Of a DNA stretch of 64,000 nucleotides, positions 12,411-23,809 are shown one piece after another. A program made the translations under genes and the position numbers. This DNA comes from Amblyornis subalaris. Taxonomy: Eukaryota; Chordata; Aves; Passeriformes; Ptilonorhynchidae. Numbering within the stretch: the stretch's first letter is position 1; each line of letters begins with the position of its first letter. The DNA lies in the NCBI GenBank assembly GCA_018881555.1, contig JACAXG010000203.1, positions 496,001 to 560,000 of the forward strand. The letters are read 5' to 3'. The notes under the pieces were generated by a model. That model worked only from the letters and a program-made list of their open reading frames with translations. It did not search any database and was not told the origin of the DNA.

Positions 12411-15400
12411 CTACAAATTAAACACAAACCTGGTCTTGTCAGGCTTCCTGGAGCATTTCAATTGACAGCATTTGGCGTTTCAGTAGGATAAACTCAATTT
12501 CTACAAGATGAAATCTATCCATGATCTTAAGTGCTGATAGGAAAACACCTCTTTTATTGTGCACGTGGTGAGTAGTCAAAAAGTAAATATTTCTTTAAGT
12601 GACCTAGTAATTATCTACAAAACATCTGCTAAATTTCATGTNGTTTGAAATCTTTCANGAAACTCNATGACTTACTAATTAACTACAAACATCTGCTAAA
12701 TTTAATCTGGTTTAAANTCTTTCATGAAACAATGTTTTAATAAAAACTTTGCCTTTTTGTGCTGTTTTTTATCACATTCTGATATGATGTTTTGAAGATC
12801 AGTACAGCTACTGGCAAGGAAAACTGTTTGGAACCAAATGGGTTATAAAAATGTTTTGAAATGATTTAATTTGTAATCGTTACAAAGCCTGAGCTAAAAT
12901 GTTTCATGTTGTGATAGAACCTTTAAATATTGTGGTATCAGAGACAGCTGAGTGATGTACTGAGAGCACAAATTTATTAGCTCTTGCCTGTTATTATGTT
13001 ATAATCTAGTCTGAGTGGGGTGAACCTGAATGCTGAATGGAAGCAAAGGGAACACTGAATAAAGTCTGAAGTCTCAGCTCTTTGCTGGGCTGTCCTCTAG
13101 CAACACACAAATACTGTCATACTGCTGCTGAAGCTTCTACTATTTTTTAAAATNTAACTTCACTGAGACAATCAAACACAGTGTTTAAGAATATACTTCG
13201 CTTACTTTTTACATGGGGCACGATCTTCAGAAACAATGAATTTTGTTCTTGGAACTGGTGACTACTAAAGGGCAGAAATCTTCCCTTCTGATGTGTTTTC
13301 TGGAATATTTTGGTTGCTCCTAAAAAGTTTCAGTACGAGCACTGAAGGAAGTGAAGTGTATATTTAGATCACTTTGAAGTAGATCANCCATTTTTACGAC
13401 AAGAGAGGAATTTAGATTTTTATTTTCTCTTTAAGNAAAAGGAATTGTGTCTGAAGTTAGATGAATTAATTTTCCTTGGTTTTAATTAATTTCATTTTCA
13501 TTCTTTCATATCTTGGTGCGCAGGCTGAGGGTTTGGTGAGCACTGGGGCTGGAAAGCAGAAATCCAGAAACGGCAAAGGAAGCACACCGGAAAAGTTTTG
13601 ATTTTGAAAAGAAAACAATGAAGAACAGCAATTAGCATTCATAGTTAAGGGGGAAAGGTATTTGACAAGATTACCTTTTGTTTAAAAAGTCTGTTTTTAA
13701 AGAATTGAAATACTGATGCAAATCGAGTTTTCTTAATGCTTTAATCATCTTGTTAATTCCCTTTCACTAGAAAGTCCCCAGTCAGGAGTTTCTCTCAAAG
13801 CCCAGCTAGAGAGATCTTTCAAATTTGCTTTTATTGCATGTTTATTTCTCTCTTGTGTGGATTTTCCAGTGAGCAGACACAGAGAATGGACAAATGCAGA
13901 GAGAGGATTGGAGGAATTCCCCTTAGCACTGAGCAGCTTTAGATCAGGGTCAAAATTCCCAGATTATTGGTGTCAGGATCCCACCAGCCTCTGCACTAAG
14001 TGGAAGATGTAGCTGGGAGAGAGAGGTGGGAGCAGGAAGGAAAAGCANTGTTGTGTTGAAATAAAGCTTGGCATTTTCACTTTCCTTTTTCACCCGGAAA
14101 AAAAATAATTCCAGAAAGGCCTGCACCTTTTTTTTTTCTTTTTTTGAAGGAATGGTTTTATTGACCCACAGGTTATAACAGTTATTCAAATGAACAGCAA
14201 AGGCTGGAGGAAAATGTTACAGTGCAATTTGTAGGGAACATCCTGTGTACATTGTAATAGCAAAAAGAAAAGCAATTTAATCTCTTTCACGCTGAATTAG
14301 CAATGTAGAAAAAATTATAAATTGNGATGGAATGCTATAAGAATTATAATGGATGAAAATGTGCTGGAGGAAAAAATATTTCTTCCTAAAAACTGAAATA
14401 GAATTTAAATTTCTTGAATTTTACGTAAAGTGACAATTATAATATTTGCAATAAAAAAAACCCAACCCCTACAAGGAGTAAGTTGGTAATTTCCACTTGC
14501 TGAAAACATGCACTCTGCATTTTTTAAATTCCCTAATTAAATCCTAATTAGCATGTGCACTAGAGTGTTAATTCTTGCTGTTATTCCTCCGGGGTACCCC
14601 TACACCTTCAGGAACATAAGCTTTATATGTAAAAGATAATTATCAATAAGTAGGACTACCACATAGTATGTTCATTCTGTTACTTATTTGTTACGTGCCT
14701 GCTGGTCTATGAGGCAGAAAAGCAAGGGAATTTGTTTTGTTCCTGGTTTTGTATGGAAGCATTCGGCCTTGTCCGTGGGATACCACGGCAGCCCAAAAAC
14801 TGGTCAGCATTTTGTCAGGCAACAACAACGCTGGAGCAATTTCTGACTGAAAAATCCAAGTTTAGCTGCTCGTGTGCACCTAAAGCCTGGAAATTTCTGC
14901 TGATAGGCTGCAAAATAGAAAGGAAAAAAGTGNCCGTTTAAAATAAGCAGTCAGCGCTCTGTTGTGCGGCTCTTTGGGTTATTTCTACCTTAAGCTGATA
15001 TTCCACCTTGAAGATCGTATTGACTACTTGGTGGTTAATTCATATTTCCAAAAAGCACTAATTATCTTAATAAACAAAAGGTATTACTGAANCACCCGTG
15101 TTAAAACCCAGACACCGAAAATAGACAAGCAGTGTGATTTCTTGGCAACCAGGACGAAATCAGCCTTTGGAGCTGTGGGAAAGGGATGGGTTCAGCGTGT
15201 GAGAGGTGTTCTCAGCACCCTCCCCATCCCCCAACCCCCCTGAGACCGGGCCTAATCCAAGCCATTGGTGTTTAGGAAAGGACAGGGTTTGGGTTGGGTG
15301 GTAAATCATCGGTACAGAACAACCACTGGATGTCTTTCTTTGCTGATCAAAACGGGTGTAAATGATCGACTGTTCTCACAAGGTGCGGATTTCTGCTCCT

Positions 15401-16005
15401 GAGGCTGACCTTTGATTGTATGCAGTCGTTTAATTACAGTCATTCCATAAAGTGACTGGAAATAAGTGGGTTTTTCCCACGCATTTTTCTGTCCCTCTCC
15501 ACTCCCTCCCGCAGCAGGGACGCTGTCACCATATGTGATGATTTACAGTTCATTAAGTTCTTGTCCTGAAAGTCAAAGGGGCTCATTTTTTCCATCTGAA
15601 GGAGGTTTTAGAAGTACTTTGCCAAAAGTACTAAGCTCTCACATTTTTCCTAATTACAATTACAATTAGACTTTGAATGCAAGGGGTGAACCCCAGTGAA
15701 CAATGTAAGCTCGNCTGACCTTGCCTGAACCGTAGTAACAAATTATTATTGCGTAAAAAGCTTTCTCTAAATAAAGCAAAATCAATAAAAATATGCAATA
15801 TATTAGTGTTTGCCACCTCTAATGAGTTTCAATCACATTTAGAATTGAATATCTATTTTACTCTATATCTTTTAGTGACTTTCACTGAAAATTGCTAAGA
15901 CTAATTTTCCTTAAGGAGTTAGGAATAATTTCTTCAGTTTGCTTAGACTTTTGTTGGTCTAGAGTTGCTCTGGCTGTAGCCAAATAATCCATTAACTATA
16001 GAAAA
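12411..16005. other. AT-rich single-copy DNA
   Basis: It contains a diverged tandem duplication at 12601-12734 and a CpG-bearing patch near 13515-13600. No open frame longer than 80 codons and no avian repeat signature was recognised. Confidence 0.55.
12601..12734 (+). repeat. 68-bp diverged tandem duplication
   Basis: Copy one (12601-12668) and copy two (12669-12734) align along their length. They share acatctgctaaattt, the ggttt/tgttt-aaa block and tctttca-gaaac. They differ at roughly one base in five. Four n's (12642, 12658, 12666, 12717) fall in these 134 bases, the densest n cluster in the window, suggesting reads from the two copies were confused or that the locus is hypervariable. 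Confidence 0.85.
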
Positions 16006-17190
16006 TTAAGGCTGGGAAGTCTGTAAGAAATCATCCCATGCCTCCCTTTGCACCAAAATAGCTGTTTGTCTAATGTGTTTATAGCAACAACAAATCAAAA
16101 GGGTTTGTGCAGCCTTGCTAGAAATCTCTGAAGACTTAGCACCTCTTTTAGTCAGAAAACTTTTCCTAATATCTAAAGTAAATCTTTGAACCAAATTGTA
16201 ATGCCTGTCGTTTGTTTTTTCCTGCCCTGCATAGGATGACTGTCATTTTGCAGATTTTTGCATTGTAAGTCTCTCGTGAACCTCGCTTTAATGTTTTCTT
16301 TTGTAAATCAAATACATCAAGTTCCTTCAGCTCCTCTTTATCTGTCATGTTCTAAAATCTATTGTCTTTATTGTTTTGCTCTTGTAGAGCCTGCAATTTG
16401 ACATCATCTATTTTGGGATCTCAGATCCTGGCTCATGCTAACACTGCCAGGAATACCCGTCCTGTGTTTTGCAGTCCTGCTTGTGCCTCAGGAATAAGCT
16501 TGGGGGTTGGAGTTTTTTACTACTGTTTAAATTCTAGGTCCTCTATTCTTTTCTTCACCCTTCACTCATTACTTTNTCTTGGTGCATTTCATGACTTATT
16601 CCCTCACGCAATGACTTGACTCTTCCTTCACCAAATTTCATCCTAGAGGTCTTTATTGACTTGGTTTCCAGTTTGTAAAGATCATTTTGGATCACAAAGA
16701 TCCATTTGCATGTCCTCCTGCCTTCTTTCCCCTGCACTTTTTCCCTGTCCCTCTTCACTGGAGGATAAATTAGATATTGCTTGAGTGGACTCCTGTGAAT
16801 TTCCATCTTAATGCCTTTTTAGTTCAAAATAAGAATATTGGTAATTGCTCCTTGAACATATCTTTTAAATTAATTAAGGGTTTAGCTCAAGGGTTTTTTT
16901 CATCCAGGTAATATTTCCCTAGCTTGCCAAGGCAGAGTCCATGTCTAGCAGTATTTAAAGCTTTATAGAGGGGAGGCTGTATTACATCTACTTCCTCTGC
17001 CTTATCAGTTACACCACTTACCTGTAAAGGAAGGAAATTTAATTGGTTGCTCTTGACAAATCTGTGTTGCCTATTTCCATCACTTTATTATCCTGTAGGT
17101 GATTATTAATTGATTATTTAATCATTTTTTCCCCCAGAATCTGTCAAGCAATTGAAGTTGGGTTGGCTGCTAATTATAACTCTTTCTTTT
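16006..17190 (-). repeat. Ancient CR1/L3-type LINE with degenerate RT
   Basis: Read on the minus strand this is a heavily decayed but collinear CR1-clade element. At 16925-17185 translation, with frame breaks, gives HLQDNKVM...NTDLSRATN...VSGVTDKAEEVDVI. These line up with the CR1 reverse-transcriptase region 'HLEDNKVI..QHGF..G.SC.TNL' and 'VTG..DKGREVDVIYLDFSKAFD'. Lower-coordinate parts match the conserved 3' region: tccagtttgtaaagatcatt near 16660, catcaagttccttcagctcc near 16315, and ttttcctaatatctaaagta near 16160. Frame is lost many times and the FADD catalytic box is not found, so it is inactive. It is far more diverged than the other CR1 copies here and thus much older. Confidence 0.75.
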
Positions 17191-18040
17191 CACTTGTTGG
17201 ATGGGAGGTGAATCTGTACAGTATTTGTATTCCTTTTTGACTTCCATACTCTTTGTCAGCTGTAGGTAGTGCTGCACTGAAATTTGCTCGCGCTATTCTT
17301 TTACAAACACCCTCACTCATACGCCTTTTTATTGCCTTTGCAAATTTCCCTTTGACTTTTAATTCTCTAAAGAACATCTTCCCCAATCCTCCTTTGGACA
17401 GCTATACTTTTCCTTTTCATCAGCGCTGCTACAGCTCTCCATTCCCCTCTCCATTCATCCCCTGCCCAGCCTCACGGGGTGGAGTGTATCCTGATACTCT
17501 CTTTCCCACAGAACAACCGTTCCGGTTTTGAACCAAAGTGATGCTTCATCTTCTTAATCTTTTTAATCTGTGCTTTGTCTGTGTGCTTCCTGCTGACTGG
17601 GACACACGTACAGTCAGTTCTGCCTGCCAGGCGACACCTTCCCGGAGACTCTGGGTTCCCTGCCTGACTCGCTGCTCCAGGGTTTGGGAAGGCTCAGGCT
17701 GGAGGGTTCCAGCCTGGGCATGCACATCAGACACAGCCTTGAGTGAGAGAGAACAGCAGTTCTGGCAACCTGGTGTTTCCTGAGCTTCACAGCTCACAAA
17801 TCTCTGCTTCCTCCCCTCCTTGGCTGAGCTGGTTCTCGTGCTGCTCTCAGTTACACAATGGTTTCTGCATGGTTTGTTTTGCCAGTTCTGAAGTCTTTAG
17901 TCTAAAGATCAGTGAGTGTTTAAGAAAGAATTGGTCTAGATAAAGCCTCTCATTGAAATAATAGCCAGATATCAGCGTTTGGGTAGGTGTCTAATTCTTT
18001 TACTCTTTATTAANTGTTGAAGTCTAGCTGAAGGTGTGCA
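17191..18040. other. Noncoding stretch, unassigned
   Basis: Pyrimidine-rich on the plus strand around 17400-17530. A minus frame at 17174-17386 (70 codons, lysine/arginine-rich) sits immediately upstream, in element sense, of the old LINE. It might be an unrecognised 5' extension of it. I could not match it to CR1 ORF2, so the boundary at about 17190 is provisional. Confidence 0.4.
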
Positions 18041-18123
18041 GGGGGGTTGGAACTAAACAATATTCAAGGTTCCTCTTCAACCCCAACCATTCTACAATCC
18101 TATGATTTTATGGTTCTATGATT
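18041..18123 (+). repeat. CR1 LINE 3' tail, plus strand
   Basis: The blocks ggggggttggaactaaacaa, caaggttcctcttcaacccc and aaccattctacaatcctatg are followed by a drifted copy of the 8-bp tail repeat (attttatggttctatgatt). Only the terminal ~80 bases remain. The imperfect tail suggests an older insertion than the CR1 at 20466-20678. Confidence 0.85.
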
Positions 18124-20465
18124 AGAAACTCTACATAAACAAATGATTTTTGCCCCAAAGGTTAAAAGAATGAGTGTTTAAATTATTTCTGCTGAGGGCC
18201 AAGGTTTGGTCAGNCTGGATTTGACACAGAAACAGGATCCTGCAGTGGTTTTTTCTCTATTTCCCTGCAATACCTTNTGTAACCACCCTACACTGGAACC
18301 TGCTGATGTCTGCGGGGAGGTCCCTACTATGGGTCACCTGCAGTAAGGCTGAGGCTGGCGGAATTCCATCATTCCACCAGCACACACCTGCCAATTGGTG
18401 AAAATNCCATGATTTCTCGTCCTTATGAGGGTGTCCTGACCGAGGGCAGGGCACCCTTTTGAAATGGTTCAGAGAGATTGACACTGTGCCTCTGTGAGGA
18501 ATAAGCATTTTGGGTAAGTGCTTTAGAGGATTGAGCTGGAGGCTGGCTGGAATTAAATCACATGGCACTGTACTTTNGCTTTCTTTTATTTCACACTATT
18601 TCTTCTCAGCTAATGTTTCACTTTTCATAGAAAAGGGAAACCAAAAATAAGTTTTCCCACAAACTCTGGACGAACTAGACTTGGCTTTCCTATTTAGACA
18701 ATTGTATTCATTGTTGCCTTCTGGATTTAACTTTTCCTTCTTAATATATGGTCTTTATTCAGACAAAATTTGTCATGTCACTTGAGAAAATGACTGAAGT
18801 CTTTCCTTGTACAGAGTTTTCCAACCAGATTTCTGTCTCACAGTTTCTGTATTGTCACCTTGGAATGCTCTGGGTATTTTTCCTCAAGCCTTATTGATAA
18901 TTTATGAGTGTTAATCACTTCTTCTCTTACCAGGTAATTTCCATTGAACTACTGAAACTTCACTGCAAAGTGAAGGGTGATTTCCACATGGATCACATGT
19001 CCACACGTGATAGAGATACAGCTGTGCCACAGCTAATGAGCANCTCCCTGGGTTGGCTGTGAGAAGCATTTTACAAATATCCCTTGGTCAATTCAGGGCT
19101 ATTTCACCTCTTTCATGATCATGTGACAGACCCTCGAAACTGAATTTAAATAAAGCAAGAACTCATTCAGTCTTTCTAAGAAATAAACACTTAGCTAGAA
19201 TTTAATAATTTTGTATTAATGTTTCTTACCACTGCTGAAAAATGCAAGAACATAGAAATTGTTGAATGTTTAAAGTACTATAAATTGAAGGCTGTTATGT
19301 CATTGTGGTCCTTTCACCTCGGAGTCCTTCAGAAAACAATTGGCCTGGAACAGTAGGGAATAATGGATANTCTGCATCTGAGTGCTGCATCTCAGTTATT
19401 TTGGAGATAGAGTTTTAATGCTTGCTTTGTGCCCAGCGTGCAGCAGGGGCTTTGAGGGAATACATGGCTCACCTGCCAATTGTGAAANTACTTGTACAGA
19501 GAAAATATGATCCCTCCCCAGAGTATCCTCATAAGAAGAAATTTCCTATATTTAATGCATTGACACTGAGCTGTGAGTGCTGTCATGGCCTTATTAGGGA
19601 AGGTGCAAATACTGTCCTGGCAGTTTAATTGGAGAACGAGAAGTTAACAAATGTGAAATCATGCAAACATAGTTTGAGCTGCATAAAATGGTGCCTTTAA
19701 TAGCAAACNTGCAGTTAAAATATGTGTGCTAGATCCATGGAATTGCCTAATGCTACTTGTCTCCTATCCAGATGTTGGTGTCTAAATGTGTCTGAGCCTA
19801 AATCCTGAGTTATGTGCACGTGGTGATAAAGTCCTGCATGCAAAGGGAGACGTGCAGGTGTTAAACTGGGCAGTGAATATCCAAGGAGAACTGGAGCAGG
19901 GAGACACTTATTGTAAAACAACAGTGAACGTCCTTCTCTGCAGGTGATATTCTCTCATTTTGAACAATTTCAGTTATTGTTAAATTATGAACTGTAGATT
20001 GATTTTCATCAGTGCATTCTGTGAGACATTGCATTCATCAAGTGCTTCTCCTCACTCCCGTGAGCGTTTGCACATCACGGGATGCTGTGGACGTAAACTG
20101 AGAAAAATCCACCGTCACTAGGCACGGAACACGGAAAAGGCTGCACAGCAGGGAACCGTGTAATTCTTGGGCATTTAGGGACTAGGACTGACACNTCAGG
20201 GATGCAGGCAGAATGCAGCAGGAGGAGGGAAACCTCTGTGATTGTGTATGGGCTGTGCTGAGAGCAGTTGGCTCAATTCTGGGCTCTCTCACAGAATTCC
20301 GTTTGGAGCAAACCCTTTGGCTTCTCAATTCCCCTCTGGAAACGGCCATGAAAACGTTGCAGCAGGTGCTGAGCAGGAATTTTGAAAGAATATCTGCCAG
20401 AAGAAAAGAAGAAAATTATTCCAGTACTTTATAGAATTCAGTTTTGGAATAATTTGATTGAAGCA
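18124..20465. other. AT-rich single-copy DNA
   Basis: No repeat family is seen. It contains one acceptor-led open segment at 18934-19062 (separate entry) and a CpG-bearing patch at about 20050-20160. Other frames are short and lack support. Confidence 0.5.
18934..19062 (+). other. Possible terminal-exon-like segment
   Basis: A strong acceptor (cacttcttctcttaccag, AG at 18932-18933) is followed by 42 sense codons and a TGA. The translation begins VISIELLKLHCKVKGDFH and continues through DHMSTRDRDTAVPQLMS. No upstream exon with matching phase was found, no polyadenylation signal was identified, and I do not recognise the peptide. A single acceptor plus a 42-codon frame is expected by chance at this scale, so this is only a flag. 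Confidence 0.12.
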
Positions 20466-20678
20466 CTGGATTCTTCCCTGTGAGGGTGGGGAGGCCCTGA
20501 CACAGGTTGCCCAGAGAAGCTGTGGCTGCCCCTGGATCCCTGGAAGTGTCCAAGGCCAGGCTGGACAGGGCTTGGAGCAACCTGGGATAATGGAAGGTGT
20601 TCCTGCCCATGGCAGGGGTGGGACTGGATGAGCTTTAANGTCCCTTCCAACTCAAACCATTCCATGATTCTATGATTT
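20466..20678 (+). repeat. CR1 LINE 3' portion, plus strand
   Basis: A well-preserved sense CR1 3' region: ctgtgagggtggggaggccc, acaggttgcccagagaagct, ctggatccctggaagtgtcc, gccaggctggacagggcttg, ctgcccatggcaggggtggg, then ttccaactcaaaccattcca and tgattctatgatt. Its right end faces the 3' end of the minus-strand CR1 at 20744, so the two lie tail-to-tail 65 bases apart. Confidence 0.92.
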
Positions 20679-20743
20679 TTCATAAGATATCACTTTTTGC
20701 ATTGAATGCATAATATTACATGTGAAGTTTTAACTCACAACAT

Positions 20744-20812
20744 GAATCACAGAATACCCTGAGGTGGAAGGGACCCACAAGGACCATCAACATCCAACTC
20801 CCTGGTGCAGAG
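20744..20812 (-). repeat. CR1 LINE 3' tail, minus strand
   Basis: gaatcacagaataccctgag, gtggaagggacccacaagga and ccatcaacatccaactccct are the complement of a CR1 3' end of the 'ctcagg-tat-ctgtgattc' group. Only the final ~70 bases are present. It is a different CR1 subgroup from its tail-to-tail neighbour. Confidence 0.8.
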
Positions 20813-23260
20813 TATTAAAAAATATGAAAACTACAACAACAAGAACACAAAAGCAGTCGATCGATGGAAAGGTGTCTCCAAGCCTTTTGGAGCAGCAGAC
20901 TGTACAAAAAGATGGTGACAGTGAAATGCTGAAATGCTAAAACTGCAGTTTCAACCTGGGTTTGTCCTAACTGACCTCTACACTGCAGCCTCTGCCCTGT
21001 GCCTACCCCCTGAGCACGGGAGTGTTCTTAGTTTTTAAAAAAAACAGCACATTGCAAGCAATGCTGTAATAACTTACAATTTAGGCTGTTCATGCAGAAA
21101 TGGAGTAGATGACATTGTAATCATTGCAGTAGGATGCATACTTTATTACAGGCTGGCTTTAAACTATCCCGAGGAAGGTTATTCATGCTACAGTAGCCAG
21201 GGATCGTTTTTGTTAAACAAGAAAAATAAAACCCTGAAGTGCTAGATCATTTGGGTGGCTGCAGAGTTTAAGCCTGTCTGAGTGTTCTGCAGCCTCTCCT
21301 GAAGAACCAGGCTTAAAAACACGCCCTGGCTTTGGGGCTTGTCATGCCCACAGCCACAAACCCGATATTGGCTCTGAGGAACCACACGTGCCGGCGGGGA
21401 GGAGGCCCAAGGGTCAAAAATTGGCATTTGCACAGATCTTTGAAAAATTGTATTAACAGCTCCTTGCTGCTCCCTTTGAGCAGCGTGTGAGGACGAGAGC
21501 TGTGAAAAACAAGGATCAACTGATGCAAGCCGAGGTGCTGTGTGTTCACACAGACCCATCGTTCCCAGCTCCCGGCAGCCAGGCTGGAAAAAACAAACCT
21601 GAGAGGCAGAATCCACAGCTGGGAAATTGTCTCCTTAGCAAGGGATTTCCCAAGTAAGAGGAATAGATCTACTGCATGGAAAGAAAAATCCTGTTCTTAT
21701 GCACAGGGTGGGAATATATAATCATTGTTAAAAGGACTTATTTGATATTTTAACCTGATATTATACTTACACATTTAAAGTTTTTGAGGATTTATTAATC
21801 TTTTCAGTATAAAAATAACAAATAAATCAGTAGTTACAATACTTTAAATTTATCTTTTTATTTAAAGAAGCTTCAGTATAATTTTCTGATTTCTCTGTAT
21901 GAGGGAATATTATCTTCTTGCACTTTACACAAAATTGCTATCTTGTGGAGTTTTGACATTTTAGTAAGTGAAAGGAAATTGAATATTAATATTTATCAAA
22001 CCAGCTTTAGTTATGAAATGTTCATATGGTCAAAATAGGATGATGTGTTGATTTTTTTTTCACGCATTTCATGTTTTATATTAGATATATATTGGCAGAT
22101 CTGGGCATCTTACTTGTTACATTTTGCATATAACTAATGTACCTTCTAAATTACCCTTGTCTCCTTTATACTTTGAAACNTTCTTCTGATTTTGGGATGC
22201 TTTTGGGGGATTTTTTCTAGTGGGAGGCTACCTGTAGTCTTGGTGCTATGTGAGATGAGTTATATTTGTACAGTTTTATTAATATAAATTACGAAATGAA
22301 TGTAGAATGTGAACGTGGAAAGAGGTCACGTTTTATTGCAATTTTTTACCTGGATTATAAGAAATGTGGCAAACAAAATCACACCTAACGACAAGCAGGA
22401 TAGTATTAACAGTGAAAGCACATGTATAGAACATGAGCCAAGCTGATAAAACTACTGGGGAATGGTGTGAAGTTCTTAGGATTCCTGTTGTGTAAAATTC
22501 CTGCGTGGTTTGCAGCAAAGGATCCACATTGATCGAGGCTGGGACAGTCTCACTGGGACACACTGAGGACTGAACGGCACACGGTGAGTTCCTGATGCAC
22601 ACACCAGTGTCCCTGCCTTTGGAAGCGCCTGGAATTCTCCAGGGACCGTTCAACTGTTTGCTTTCACCCAGGCCTGCTCCTCCCAGTGGTGGGGCCACAG
22701 GGTCGGGAGTCACCCTGCCCTCCCCACAAGCTGCACTCTTTGTGTTAAGGTGCAGAAATCTTGTGTTTAACCACTAAAACGATTTTATTAGAGATGTTAG
22801 AGCCTGCTAGCAGCAGCCTGCCTGCTNTGTGAGCGTTGGGAAAGCATTCCCCAAGGAGCAGGTGGAGCAGGAACGTCCCCATGGCAGTGCCAGTGTGATC
22901 CAGGGGGATGGACGTGTCCTGAGGGCACGGAGCGAGGCGGCTCAGCCACCACCACAGGGCTCTGCTGAGCTGCTCCGCCTAAAGCCCATCCCTCACTCAC
23001 ACTGTGGCTGTATTCCAGCTCCCTGAGTGAAAGCTGGCTTTGATATCCCTGCCCATGTCCCTGGCATGCCCCTGATTTCCAAACAGGTGACCTGTGCNTA
23101 GGTGCTGTGCCAACATCTGTACATTGACACAAGCTGTGTGAATCAATTCTAGACTTCTGCTGAAGTATTGGNTTCCATTTTCTATTGGCTTTCATTTCTA
23201 TTTTCTGTTCTTACCGGTGTTTAGAGTCTTGCACTGTTCCATTCTTACCTTAGGTAAGCA
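20813..23260. other. AT-rich then GC-richer single-copy DNA
   Basis: 21700-22350 is notably AT-rich. 21300-21560 and 22500-23060 are GC-richer, with opposed frames of 124-132 codons (21242-21616 minus, 22333-22713 minus, 22797-23195 minus) that carry no recognisable domain. No repeat family was identified. Confidence 0.45.
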
Positions 23261-23809
23261 GGACCAGGGCAGTGCCNGTCCCCTGTGCTGGGCACTGCTG
23301 AGGGCACACCTCGAATCCTTGGGTCAGTTTTGAGCCTCTCTCAAGAGACACCTTGAGGGGCTGGGGCGTGTCCAGGGAAGGGAACGGAGCTGGGGAAGGG
23401 GCTGGAGCCCCAGGAGCGGCTGAGGGAGCTGGGAAAGGGGCTCAGCCTGGAGAAAAGGAGGCTCAGGGGGGACCTTCTGGCTCTGCACATCTCCCTGACA
23501 GGAGGGGGCAGCCAGGGGGGGTCGGGCTCTGCTCGCAGGGAACTGGGGTAGGACAAGGGAAAATGGCTCCAGGCTGTGCCAGGGGAGGCTCAGGTTGGAC
23601 ATCAATAAATATTTCCTCACAGAAAGGGTTTTGAAGCACTGGAACAGGCAGCCCAGGGGAGTGGTGGCATCACCATCCCTGGAGGTGTTCACNCAACATG
23701 TGGATACTGGAGGACATGGTTTGGTGCTGAGCATGACAGTGGGGCTGGGTTGATTGTTGGACTCAGTGATGTTAGAGGCCTTTTCCCACCTCAGGCATTC
23801 TATGGTTCT
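23261..23809 (+). repeat. CR1 LINE with ORF2 C-terminus, plus strand
   Basis: At about 550 bases this is the longest recent CR1 in the window. The 5' part retains the end of ORF2. Translated, PQERLRELGKGLSLEKRRL then RGDLLALHISL matches the conserved CR1 C-terminal motif 'YEERLRELG.FSLEKRRLRGDL'. A stop interrupts it upstream (after 'SQETP'). The 3' UTR follows (aggctgtgccaggggaggct, tggaacaggcagcccagggg) and ends ccacctcaggcattctatgg. A minus-strand 175-codon frame over it is an antisense shadow. The 5' end is truncated within ORF2. Confidence 0.92.
23504..23526 (+). other. G-quadruplex motif inside a CR1 copy
   Basis: Runs of five G, then seven G, then three G are separated by cagcca and tc. 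The seven-G run can supply two tetrad runs, giving a canonical four-run motif with short loops on the CR1 sense strand. It corresponds to the motif at 8209-8231. Confidence 0.6.

Noticed and set aside
17013..17030. Consensus gtaagt donor on the minus strand (complement of acttacctg)
   Set aside because: It lies inside the decayed LINE reverse-transcriptase sequence and has no credible exon upstream.
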